Shown here one piece after another: positions 25,157 through 32,509 of a stretch of 64,000 nt of DNA. The DNA lies in assembly GCF_958405655.1 (NCBI RefSeq), contig NZ_CATYWO010000001.1, forward strand, positions 992,001 through 1,056,000. Reading direction: 5' to 3'. Both the position numbers and the translations under genes were made by a program. The notes beneath the pieces are model-generated. The model was given only the letters and a program-made list of their open reading frames with translations, did not search any database and was not told the DNA's origin. Within the stretch, counting starts at the first letter, position 1. Every line of letters starts with the position of its first letter. Source of the DNA: Ralstonia condita. GTDB lineage: Bacteria; Pseudomonadota; Gammaproteobacteria; Burkholderiales; Burkholderiaceae.

Positions 25157-26161
25157 ATGGCTGCTACAAAAAGATCATCCGTGTTGCTTCCCGACGTGGT
25201 GCCGCCCGGCGCTGACCGTAGTCGTATCGAGCATTTGCCGCACGTATTGCGCAAGCTGCGCATACGGGATCTGGAGACGCTCGACTGGCTCGGGCGCCAC
25301 CGCAGCTTTGCGCGTACGGCCGAAGAAGCGTCCATCACACAGCCGGCGTTATCGAAATGGCTGCGCGAACTGGAGGACACGTTGGGCCTGCCCCTGTTTG
25401 AGCGCACCTCGCGACGGGTCGCGCCCACGGCATATGGGGAAGCGATGCTCGAATGCGTTGCGCGCATCCTCACCGACCTGCGCACGATTCAGCCCGCATT
25501 CGATGCCTTGAAACGCGGCACGAGCCTGCCATTGAAGGTCGGCATGCTGCCGTATATCTCGATGCGCCTGCTGCCAGGTGTAATCGAGTACCTGGCAAGA
25601 CATGCGCCGACGCAGCAGATCAACTACTCGGAAAACACACTCGACCATCTACTGCCGCTCATGCAGCGACGCGAGCTCGATTTACTTGTGTGCCGGCTCG
25701 AGTCGGTGGTGCTGACCGCAGGCTTTTCTGTCACCGAGCTATACAGCGACGAGATTCTGGTCGTCGCGCCGCAAGATCATCCATTACATCGGCACAGTCG
25801 CGTCACTTGGCGCGACGTGGCAGCGTGGCCCTGGATCATGCCGCCGATGGGTTCTCCGATGCGAACCGCTCTCGAAGTCGAATTCGCGACTGCGGGCGTC
25901 GCCGCGCCGCACGTATTGATGGAGTCGACATCGCATCTGACCAACTACGCCGTGGCGCGGCGCGTGCCGTGCCTGTTCGTTTCGACGCGCTTGCGGCACG
26001 GCGAAACGGATTTGAATGGAGAACTGCGGCAATTACCGTTGAAGGTATCGACTGCAGTCGAGCGCGTCGGTGCGTTGACGACGGAGCCGAAAAGTACGGC
26101 GGTGTCCGTGGTGCTAGCCGCGCTGCAGGAGGCCAGCCGGGAGTCCGTGTCCGCAAGGTGA
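25157..26161 (+). CDS. LysR-family regulator of the sulfatase locus
   Basis: 334 residues. After a leader of about 30 residues, the HTH reads LRIRDLETLDWLGRHRSFARTAEEASITQPALSKWLRELE; the substrate-binding domain follows with GMLPYISMRLLPGVIEYL. It is divergent from the sulfatase gene with a 196-base promoter gap, the usual layout for a LysR protein and its target. Codon use is less biased than in neighbours (several TTA and TTG leucines), which supports horizontal acquisition. The inducer is unknown; by analogy it may sense a sulfate ester or sulfur status. Confidence 0.9.
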   Translation: MAATKRSSVLLPDVVPPGADRSRIEHLPHVLRKLRIRDLETLDWLGRHRSFARTAEEASITQPALSKWLRELEDTLGLPLFERTSRRVAPTAYGEAMLECVARILTDLRTIQPAFDALKRGTSLPLKVGMLPYISMRLLPGVIEYLARHAPTQQINYSENTLDHLLPLMQRRELDLLVCRLESVVLTAGFSVTELYSDEILVVAPQDHPLHRHSRVTWRDVAAWPWIMPPMGSPMRTALEVEFATAGVAAPHVLMESTSHLTNYAVARRVPCLFVSTRLRHGETDLNGELRQLPLKVSTAVERVGALTTEPKSTAVSVVLAALQEASRESVSAR

Positions 26162-26584
26162 GAACGAGCGGCTCGTAGCCTAGATCGTCGCGCCACAGCT
26201 CTTTGGCGACTCGTCGGTTGCCTAGCGCTTGAGGAAGTCTGCCGCGACGAGACGGTGCCCAGAGCGTTTCCTGAGCTGTGCTTGCCGCTCCAGTGGCATC
26301 TGCGGCTGAAGGGGTGCCTGTATCGGTTGGTGGTACTGGGCGCTTACGTACTGTCCCAGGGATGCGCTCGTTGCGAGCGCGGGGCGGTTTCTGTCACGGG
26401 TGTCCGTCGCGCCAATGGCTATGTCGGCTTTTGCGCAGTGGGCGGTTCCTGCAGGGCTATAACGTGGCCTGGGATGGCGCTTTGCGGGTGGTTTGCTCGG
26501 CGCGCCTACGGCGCACTGTGAGCGCAGTTTTCTGAAACCACACCGATGTCGTGATTCTCTAAGCCATTGACCCGTCAGGATAGT
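26162..26584. other. Non-coding stretch between LysR and tRNA-Arg
   Basis: 423 bases with no convincing gene. Short frames on the plus strand (26255-26521 and 26278-26535) are Cys/Arg/Gly-rich and lack ribosome-binding sites. A perfect 7-3-7 hairpin, GCGCTCG-TTG-CGAGCGC, lies at 26364-26380 without a T-run. This sits at the 3' side of the tRNA, where integrative elements commonly enter, but I found no second copy of the tRNA 3' end in the window. Confidence 0.35.
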
Positions 26585-26661
26585 TGGCCTGCCCAGAGGG
26601 ATTCGAACCCCCGACCGTCGGCTTAGAAGGCCGATGCTCTATCCAACTGAGCTATGGGCAG
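26585..26661 (-). tRNA. tRNA-Arg(TCT)
   Basis: 77 bases including an encoded CCA. The acceptor stem CTGCCCA pairs with TGGGCAG. The D-arm GCTCAGTTGGATAGAGC, the anticodon arm with loop anticodon TCT (flanked CTTCTAA) and the T-loop TTCGAAT are all present. It decodes AGA, a rare codon in such GC-rich genomes. Its 3' end faces the sulfatase island, so it may have been an integration site. Confidence 0.97.
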
Positions 26662-26749
26662 ATCCGTGGCTGCCCAGGGTCACCACAGACGCGCGGCCTC
26701 CGGATGCCTGGGAGGCCGCGATTCTAACAGATGGCCGTGGTGTGGCCTG

Positions 26750-26950
26750 CTAGTGCTGGGGCGGGATCTCTGGTGGTACCTCGCCGGGCGGCAGCTCGAT
26801 CGGGGGCGTTCGAGGTTCAGGGTCGTGGACCGGGTCATGCGCCGGTTCGTCGGGGGGCGGCATCTCAGGAGGCGGATGCGGAGGAGACTCCGGAGGTGTG
26901 GGCGGCGTGATATGCGCGTGCCAGCGCGGATCGGGCAGGGCGGATTGCAT
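26750..26950 (-). CDS. Short proline-rich protein
   Basis: 66 residues, over one third proline, with acidic PPDEP, PPEMPPP and PPGEVPPEIPP segments after a short head (MQSALPDPRWHAHI). The start is supported by GGAG six bases upstream. There is no signal peptide or TM segment. The function is unknown. It lies just upstream of tRNA-Arg on the same strand. A second short peptide with the same PPDEP motif is found at 58399-58557, so these may be two members of one small family (inference). Confidence 0.5.
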   Translation of the reverse strand: MQSALPDPRWHAHITPPTPPESPPHPPPEMPPPDEPAHDPVHDPEPRTPPIELPPGEVPPEIPPQH

Positions 26951-27033
26951 GGGCAGCTCCGTGGTGGATCAGTAGCCAGACTTCGGGTTTGCCCGTATCG
27001 GGCCCGCAAGCGTCGTTCCCGCGCATCATCCAA

Positions 27034-27327
27034 ATGGTCAGGGATGATATTCATACCCCCCAATCGGGGGGATTTTTGATACATTCCACGACGTCGGGTC
27101 GTTTCAAAACAATAACGTTTCAACTTGAAATTCCGCGCAACGACGCGGAGCACCAAGCCTACGTACGCCAGATGATGGTGATGGAGGCTATTTCGGTTCC
27201 GACCAAACGGGAAAATCAGGGGAGTCTTGTTCGGGCAGCCTTTCTGGCGGCCCTCGCAATGATGTTTCGCCGGCAACAGGGGGCCAGGCGAAGCGACAAC
27301 CATGGGGCAGGGAGGAACGGTCGATGA
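27034..27327 (+). CDS. Hypothetical small protein, coupled to the next ORF
   Basis: 97 residues if started at the ATG at 27034; the frame is open upstream. Unrecognised. The middle looks protein-like (FKTITFQLEIPRNDAEHQAYVRQMMVM and LVRAAFLAALAMMF). Its TGA overlaps the ATG of the next gene in an ATGA junction, which argues that both are translated together. No ribosome-binding site is visible for this start, and a C6/G6 hairpin lies inside its first 15 codons, so translation may be attenuated or the real start may be further in. Modest confidence. Confidence 0.35.
   Translation: MVRDDIHTPQSGGFLIHSTTSGRFKTITFQLEIPRNDAEHQAYVRQMMVMEAISVPTKRENQGSLVRAAFLAALAMMFRRQQGARRSDNHGAGRNGR
27056..27077 (+). 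terminator. CCCCCC-AATC-GGGGGG hairpin followed by ATTTTT
   Basis: A perfect six-pair GC hairpin with a tetraloop and a T-run on the plus strand, the form of a small intrinsic terminator. No plus-strand gene ends just upstream, so it might be an attenuator before the two small ORFs that follow, or serve an unseen transcript. Confidence 0.45.
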
Positions 27328-27527
27328 GCACGCGTCATGCAAGGCGCCCAGCGGGGGCGTCCCGAAGCACTTATACCCGCCATGCCCAGAGTGGGCGGAT
27401 CGGTGACCGTTCCGGTGCAGCCGATCACCGCTTGCCGCCCAGCGGCGTGCCGCGCATGCTGCTATGGCTGCTGGCGGCGACGATCGCGTTTGCGGTCGTC
27501 AATTACATCTGGCGGTACTTCGGCTGA
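27324..27527 (+). CDS. Small single-pass membrane protein
   Basis: 67 residues: a basic N-terminal half (MSTRHARRPAGASRSTYTRH) and one C-terminal hydrophobic helix (MLLWLLAATIAFAVVNYIWRYFG). GGAGGA lies eight bases before the ATG, a strong signal. It overlaps the preceding small ORF by four bases and ends ten bases from the convergent FAD-oxidase gene. The family is unknown; the topology suggests a tail-anchored inner-membrane peptide. Confidence 0.6.
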   Translation: MSTRHARRPAGASRSTYTRHAQSGRIGDRSGAADHRLPPSGVPRMLLWLLAATIAFAVVNYIWRYFG

Positions 27528-27537
27528 AGCGCGCGCC

Positions 27538-28950
27538 TTACAGCACCTTCCCCGGATTCATCAAACCGCGTGGGTCCAGCGCCCGCTTGATCGCGCGCAT
27601 GACCGACAACTCCACCGCGCTCTTGTAGCGTGCATTGTCTTCGCGCTTGAGTTGGCCGATGCCGTGCTCGGCGGAAATGGACCCGCCGTGCGCATGCACG
27701 CTGTCGTAAACAATACGGTTGATGCCGTCCTGGTTGGCCAGGAAGGCATCGTGCGGGTGCCCCACGGGCGGTGACACGTTGTAATGCAGGTTGCCGTCGC
27801 CGAGGTGGCCGAACGTCACCATGCGGATGTTCGGGTAGGCCGAGGCGAGCGCCTGGTCCGTGACCTCGATGAAGTCGGCGATGCGCGAGATCGGCACGGC
27901 AATGTCGTGCTTGATGTTCTTGCCTTCGTCGGCCTGGGCCAATGGAATATGCTCGCGCAGGTTCCAGAAGTCGCGCGATTGCGCGACCGATTCCGCGACT
28001 GCCGCATCGACGATGACGCCTCGTGCGAGCGCGTCTTCCATCAGCGCGTCGAACAGCGCACGGGCGTGTTCCTCGCTCTCCAGATCGGACAGCTCCAGCA
28101 GCACGTACTGAGGGTGGGCCTGCGTGAAGGGCACGCGCAATTGTGGATAGTGCTTGCGCACCAGGTCCAGGCAGAACGCCGACATCAACTCGAAGCCCGT
28201 CAGCAGCGTCCCCGCATGGCCCTGTGCCAGGGCGAGAAGCTCGAGCGCCAGTTGGGGTGATTGCAGCGCAGCCAGCGCCGTCACCCGGGCACGCGGCTGC
28301 GGAAACAACCTGAGCGTCGCGCCGGTGATGATGCCTAGCGTGCCTTCCGCACCGATCAACAGGTCACGCAAGTCATAGCCGGTGTTGTCCTTGCGCAGGC
28401 CGCGCAGGCCGTTCCATCGCTCGCCGTTGGGTAGCACGGCCTCGATGCCGAGGCACAGTTCCCGCGCGTTGCCGTAACGCAGGACGGCGGTGCCCCCCGC
28501 GTTTGTCGCGAGGTTGCCGCCGATGGTGCAACTGCCCTCCGCCGCCAGGCTCAGCGGGAAGAGCCGATTGGCGTCGGCTGCGGCCTGCTGTACGTTGGCG
28601 AGAATGCAACCCGCATCCACCGTGATGGTGTTGTTGATCTGGTCAACCGCCCGCACGCGCTGCATGCGTTGCAGCGAGATCACGGCGGCGTTGCCTTCCA
28701 TGTCGGGCGTGGCGCCGCCGCACAGACCGGTGTTGCCGCCTTGCGGGACGATCGGCACGCCGTGCGCGCCGCACAGGCTCACGAGTGTCGCCACTTCATC
28801 AGGGCTGGCTGGACGCAGCACCGCGCGTGCGCGCCCCGTGAAGCGCTTGCGCCAGTCTGTGAGGTACGGTGCCTGGTCCTGTGGTGCCGTCAAGACGTGT
28901 GCACCGCCAATGGCGTCAACGCAGGCTTGCAGGAAGGCGTCGTAGGTCAT
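27538..28950 (-). CDS. FAD-linked oxidase (2-hydroxyacid dehydrogenase type)
   Basis: 470 residues. An FAD_binding_4 (VAO/PCMH) domain has VPQGGNTGLCGGA, GCTIGG-like SCTIGGNLATNAGG and DNTGYDLRDLLIGAEGTLGIIT. The C-terminal FAD-oxidase domain has GHLGDGNLHYN and SAEHGIGQLKR. This matches the D-lactate/D-2-hydroxyglutarate/glycolate-oxidase GlcD-like group, which oxidises a D-2-hydroxyacid to the oxoacid. The exact substrate cannot be read. It starts seven bases before the next minus-strand gene's stop, so it is likely last in the wrbA-DUF2069 operon. Confidence 0.92.
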   Translation of the reverse strand: MTYDAFLQACVDAIGGAHVLTAPQDQAPYLTDWRKRFTGRARAVLRPASPDEVATLVSLCGAHGVPIVPQGGNTGLCGGATPDMEGNAAVISLQRMQRVRAVDQINNTITVDAGCILANVQQAAADANRLFPLSLAAEGSCTIGGNLATNAGGTAVLRYGNARELCLGIEAVLPNGERWNGLRGLRKDNTGYDLRDLLIGAEGTLGIITGATLRLFPQPRARVTALAALQSPQLALELLALAQGHAGTLLTGFELMSAFCLDLVRKHYPQLRVPFTQAHPQYVLLELSDLESEEHARALFDALMEDALARGVIVDAAVAESVAQSRDFWNLREHIPLAQADEGKNIKHDIAVPISRIADFIEVTDQALASAYPNIRMVTFGHLGDGNLHYNVSPPVGHPHDAFLANQDGINRIVYDSVHAHGGSISAEHGIGQLKREDNARYKSAVELSVMRAIKRALDPRGLMNPGKVL

Positions 28951-28956
28951 GGCTGG

Positions 28957-29349
28957 TCAGCGGTTCGGGTTGGCGCGCGCCTTGGCGGCACGCTTGAACG
29001 GGCGCAGATACAAGATCGTCGCGAAGAAGAACGCCACGCTGAGCACCACCTCAGCCCACGCGAGCGAACGTGAGAGCCCGATGTCTGATGTGGCGCGCAC
29101 AATGCCCTCGGTAAAGAAGAGCAGGATGAACATGGACGCCCATTGCATCGTGTAGCGGTTCTTGCGCAGCACGCCCGGCAACGGCCACGCCAGCAGCAGC
29201 GCCTTGAGCGCGAGCCATGATCCACCCGGCCGGACCGGCGCCAGCCAGAGCTCCCACGCAGCGCACAGCACAATCATGGCGAGCAGGCTCGCGGCACTCA
29301 GCAGATGCAGGGCCCGAGATTCAGCGACGGCGTGATCGGCGGGAATCAT
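28957..29349 (-). CDS. DUF2069 integral membrane protein
   Basis: 130 residues with four predicted helices: LLSAASLLAMIVLCAAWELWL, a GSWLALKALLLAWPLPG segment, MQWASMFILLFFTEGIVRA and AEVVLSVAFFFATILYL. The pattern, including KNRYTMQW and FFTEGIVRA, is characteristic of DUF2069. The function is unknown. It overlaps the end of the WrbA-like gene by four bases (ATGA), a conserved neighbour in beta- and gammaproteobacteria, so translational coupling is likely. Confidence 0.9.
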   Translation of the reverse strand: MIPADHAVAESRALHLLSAASLLAMIVLCAAWELWLAPVRPGGSWLALKALLLAWPLPGVLRKNRYTMQWASMFILLFFTEGIVRATSDIGLSRSLAWAEVVLSVAFFFATILYLRPFKRAAKARANPNR

Positions 29350-29939
29350 GCGGAAAGCTTCAGGGCAGTCTGTGCGAGCCGACGCCCCATTGCCGTAGCC
29401 AGCGTGCGCTCATGGGCGGTGAGCGGTGCGGTATCACCGCGGTGGGCCACATGCGACGGGCCGTATGGCGTGCCGCCGGCATCCGTGGAAAGCAACTCGC
29501 TCTGCTGATACGGCAGACCGAGCAACACCATGCCATGGTGCAGCAGCGGCAGCATCATCGAGATCAGCGTGGTTTCCTGTCCGCCATGCATGCTGCCCGT
29601 CGAGGTGAACACGCACGCGGGCTTGCCTGCCAATGCGCCTGACAGCCATTGCGGCGTGGTGCCGTCGAGAAAGTATTTGAGCGGCGCGGCCATGTTGCCG
29701 AAGCGAGTGGGCGAGCCCAGCGCCAGGCCGACGCATTCTTCCAGATCGCGGACCTCCACGTAGGGCGGCCCACCGTCGGGCACGTCGGGCTGGGTGGCTT
29801 CGCAGACGGTGGAGACGGCCGGAACCGTGCGAACGCGCGCCTGGGCGCCGTCCACCGTCTCAATGCCATGCGCGATGGCTTCTGCGAGTGCGCGTGTGCT
29901 GCCGTGGCGGCTGTAGTACAGGACGAGGATGTCTTTCAT
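29346..29939 (-). CDS. WrbA-like NAD(P)H:quinone oxidoreductase
   Basis: 197 residues, flavodoxin-like. FMN-phosphate-binding YYSRHGSTRALAEAIAHG lies near the start, followed by GSPTRFGNMAAPLKYFLDGT and FTSTGSMHGGQETTL, the WrbA signatures. It reduces quinones with NAD(P)H by two electrons, protecting against oxidative stress. The start at 29939 is set by the flavodoxin fold beginning at MKDILVLYYS. It heads the wrbA-DUF2069-FAD oxidase transcription unit and is divergent from the YihY gene. Confidence 0.93.
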   Translation of the reverse strand: MKDILVLYYSRHGSTRALAEAIAHGIETVDGAQARVRTVPAVSTVCEATQPDVPDGGPPYVEVRDLEECVGLALGSPTRFGNMAAPLKYFLDGTTPQWLSGALAGKPACVFTSTGSMHGGQETTLISMMLPLLHHGMVLLGLPYQQSELLSTDAGGTPYGPSHVAHRGDTAPLTAHERTLATAMGRRLAQTALKLSA

Positions 29940-30016
29940 AACGAGGGGGCCGGACCGGCAATGACGTCGCGGTATTATAGTTGCGCCCCTTACCCCCGCG
30001 TCCCGCCTCATTCTTC

Positions 30017-31333
30017 ATGCTTTTTGATGCCCGAGTGCTTCGCCAATGGAATGCCGCCAAGCTGCGTGCGCTGGCGCGTTATGCGCTGCGCCGTGCGGGT
30101 GAGGACAGGCTGCCCCAGGTGGCCGGCAGCCTGACATTCACAACGGTGCTCTCGCTGGTGCCGGTCCTGACCGTGGCGTTCGCGCTGTTCACCGCCTTTC
30201 CGATGTTCAAGAGCTTTCGCGCCGACATCGAAAGCTACATGTTCAGCAACCTCGTGCCCGGCAATATCAGCCGGCCGATCCTCGCCTACCTGAATCAATT
30301 CTCGAGCAATGCCAAGGGACTCACCGCGGCGGGCCTGATCGGCCTGGTGGTGACCTCCGTCCTGACCATGCTGACGGTCGAGAACGCGCTCAACGCAATC
30401 TGGCGCGTGCGTCAACGGCGGCCATTGGCGCAGCGTGTGCTGGTGTTCTGGGCACTGGTTACGCTGGGTCCCGTGCTGATCGGGGCGAGCCTGTCGGTCA
30501 GTTCCTACCTGGTGTCGATCTCGGCGGGCTACGTCCATAAGCTGCCCTTTGGGCTGGGCGTGGTCGTGGGCGTCGTGCCGATCCTGTTGTCGGCCATTGC
30601 CTTTGCGATGCTCTACGTCTTCGTGCCCAACACCAATGTCGCGCGGCGAGACGCGCTTGTCGCAGGCCTGATCGCCGCGGTGGCGTTCGAAATCGCCAAG
30701 CGAGGCTTTGGCTCGTATGTCGCGCACATCCCCACGTACACGGCTGTGTACGGCGCATTTGCCGCGCTGCCGATCTTCCTGACATGGATTTACGTGAGCT
30801 GGCTGGTCACCCTGCTGGGCGCCACGATTGCATCGACGTTACCGATCGTCCGGCAAGGCTACTGGCAGCGGCGAACATTTCCGGGCAGCGAGTTCTTCGA
30901 CGCGCTCGGCATTCTGCTGCTGCTCTACCGCGCACGCGAGGAACCGCCGCGCACGGTGGCTGAACTGGAGATCGGCAGGCGCCTGCAACTGGAAGCCGAT
31001 TACCTGGCTGATCTGCTGGTCAAGCTCAAGTCGCTCCACCTGGTCGGCAAATTGCAACAGGATCGAAGCGAAACGCATTGGGCCTTGCTGTGCGACGCAC
31101 ACACAACCACGCTGCGCCCATTGTATGAACGGCTCGTACTGAATCTGCCGCGCCTGCCGCGCACGGCCCTGGCGCGGCATCTGGGTGACACGCGCTCACT
31201 CGTCAGCCAACTGCGGAATCCGGCGCTCGATTGCACGCTAGAAAGTGTCTTCGCGTCGGGCCAGCGCGGCGTGGCGGCTGCGGCGCAGGCCGCCGCTGCG
31301 GCACCGTCCATGCCGGCCTCAGCCGCCAGCTGA
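30017..31333 (+). CDS. YihY/UPF0761 family inner-membrane protein
   Basis: 438 residues. Six predicted helices, with the family blocks LPQVAGSLTFTTVLSLVPVL, TVENALNAIWRVR, and TYTAVYGAFAALPIFLTWIYVSW. A soluble C-terminal domain of about 130 residues (winged-helix-like ALGILLLLYRAREEPPRTVAELEI) is typical of the longer proteobacterial members. The protein was once called RNase BN, but that activity belongs to another gene; its function is unknown. It ends four bases from the convergent DUF962 gene. Confidence 0.92.
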   Translation: MLFDARVLRQWNAAKLRALARYALRRAGEDRLPQVAGSLTFTTVLSLVPVLTVAFALFTAFPMFKSFRADIESYMFSNLVPGNISRPILAYLNQFSSNAKGLTAAGLIGLVVTSVLTMLTVENALNAIWRVRQRRPLAQRVLVFWALVTLGPVLIGASLSVSSYLVSISAGYVHKLPFGLGVVVGVVPILLSAIAFAMLYVFVPNTNVARRDALVAGLIAAVAFEIAKRGFGSYVAHIPTYTAVYGAFAALPIFLTWIYVSWLVTLLGATIASTLPIVRQGYWQRRTFPGSEFFDALGILLLLYRAREEPPRTVAELEIGRRLQLEADYLADLLVKLKSLHLVGKLQQDRSETHWALLCDAHTTTLRPLYERLVLNLPRLPRTALARHLGDTRSLVSQLRNPALDCTLESVFASGQRGVAAAAQAAAAAPSMPASAAS

Positions 31334-31337
31334 TGGC

Positions 31338-31655
31338 TCAGAACGGAATCTTTCCCGTCCAGATATCGCGGTACATCACCCAGTCGCCCATCAGGCTATA
31401 GAAGGGGTGACGGAACGTGGCGGGCCGGTTCTTCTCGAAGCCGAAATGCCCGACCCACGCAAAGGCATAGCCGCTGATGGCTGCGCCGAGCAGCCACCAG
31501 GCGTTGCCCGTGAACAGCAGCAGGATCAGGCATACCAGCGCCACCGAGGAGCCAGCAAAGTGCAGGCGTCGGCAGGTGCGGTCCTGATGCTCGCCCAGAT
31601 AGTACGGATAGAACTCGGCGAAGCTGCCGAAGGTATGCGTCTCGGTAGTGGCCAT
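31338..31655 (-). CDS. DUF962 (Mpo1-like) membrane protein
   Basis: 105 residues. FGSFAEFYPYYLGEHQDRTCRRLHFAGS, WVGHFGFEKNRPATFRHP and LMGDWVMYRDI are DUF962 hallmarks, with two hydrophobic helices between. The yeast relative Mpo1 is an iron-dependent dioxygenase for 2-hydroxy fatty acids; conserved histidines (LHFAG, GHFGFEKN) are present, so a similar role is possible. The start at 31655 has AGGAG seven bases upstream. It follows the alpha/beta hydrolase gene by 29 bases on the same strand. Confidence 0.9.
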   Translation of the reverse strand: MATTETHTFGSFAEFYPYYLGEHQDRTCRRLHFAGSSVALVCLILLLFTGNAWWLLGAAISGYAFAWVGHFGFEKNRPATFRHPFYSLMGDWVMYRDIWTGKIPF

Positions 31656-31684
31656 GATGCGTCTCCTGAGTCCTGGGTTGCTGG

Positions 31685-32509
31685 CTACGCGGGTGCGGCT
31701 TCCCGTTCCCGGGCAAAAGCGATCAGCGCGTCGAGTGTGCCGTCGGGGCATTCTCCCATGATCGCGTGACCGCCAGGCAGGCCCACGACACGGCTGCCTA
31801 CCAGCCCTGCAGCCACTTGTCGGCCAGCCTTCGCGGGCGTCATCTGGTCTTTCTCGCCGACGATGACGAGGGACGGACAACTCACGGAAGCCATCGCTTC
31901 GGCGCCGCGCGCGTAGGCGTTGCAGGCAGAAAAGTCGGTGTGGAAGACGGGGGCTTCGATGACGCGAGCCACGTGTTCCATCAGCCGCTGGCTGCAGCCG
32001 TGCATCCAGAAGCCTGGGCCCGGCGCCGACGGCTTGTTGGCCAGGCTGGAATGGGACCAGGCATTCACCATGTCAATCGCGCCGGCGGTGTTGTTGAGCG
32101 CCGCATCCAGCAGTGCATCCGACACCTTCATCGGCCAGGCGGTCGCCACCAGCGCAATGCGCCGGACGCGGTCGCCGTAGCGCGACGCGCACTCCAGCGC
32201 AATCAGCGAACCCATGCTGTGTCCGACCACCATCACGGGCTGCGTGACGCCGGTTGCCTGTACCAGCGCCATGACCCAGTCGGCCATCGTTTCGACCGTT
32301 TGCAGCGGTGCGCCGGCGCTGCGGCCATGCCCCGGCAAATCCACCGCCAGCACGCTGAAGCCATGATGCGCGAACCAGCGCGTCTGCAGCCCCCAGACCG
32401 AGTGGTCGTTCTGCGCGCCGTGCACGAACACGACGCACGGCAGCGCTGCGTTAAAGGGCTTGCCGCCCGTGTAGGCATAGGCGCGCTGTCCTTGTACGGT
32501 CCATTCCAT
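31685..32509 (-). CDS. Alpha/beta-fold hydrolase
   Basis: 274 residues. The oxyanion region FVHGAQNDHSVW, the nucleophile elbow GHSMGS, and a C-terminal GGHAIMGE histidine complete the triad, with an Asp in VGEKDQMTP. A lid region lies between residues 130 and 190. The substrate is unknown. The ATG shares its A with the TGA of the upstream metY gene, so the two are translationally coupled. This suggests a role tied to homocysteine or methionine synthesis, such as acyl-homoserine metabolism or removal of a by-product, but this is inference. Confidence 0.9.
   Translation of the reverse strand: MEWTVQGQRAYAYTGGKPFNAALPCVVFVHGAQNDHSVWGLQTRWFAHHGFSVLAVDLPGHGRSAGAPLQTVETMADWVMALVQATGVTQPVMVVGHSMGSLIALECASRYGDRVRRIALVATAWPMKVSDALLDAALNNTAGAIDMVNAWSHSSLANKPSAPGPGFWMHGCSQRLMEHVARVIEAPVFHTDFSACNAYARGAEAMASVSCPSLVIVGEKDQMTPAKAGRQVAAGLVGSRVVGLPGGHAIMGECPDGTLDALIAFAREREAAPA

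Noticed and set aside
26585..26661. Attachment-site duplication of the tRNA-Arg 3' end
   Set aside because: No second copy of the tRNA 3' sequence was found in the window, so att sites are not claimed.
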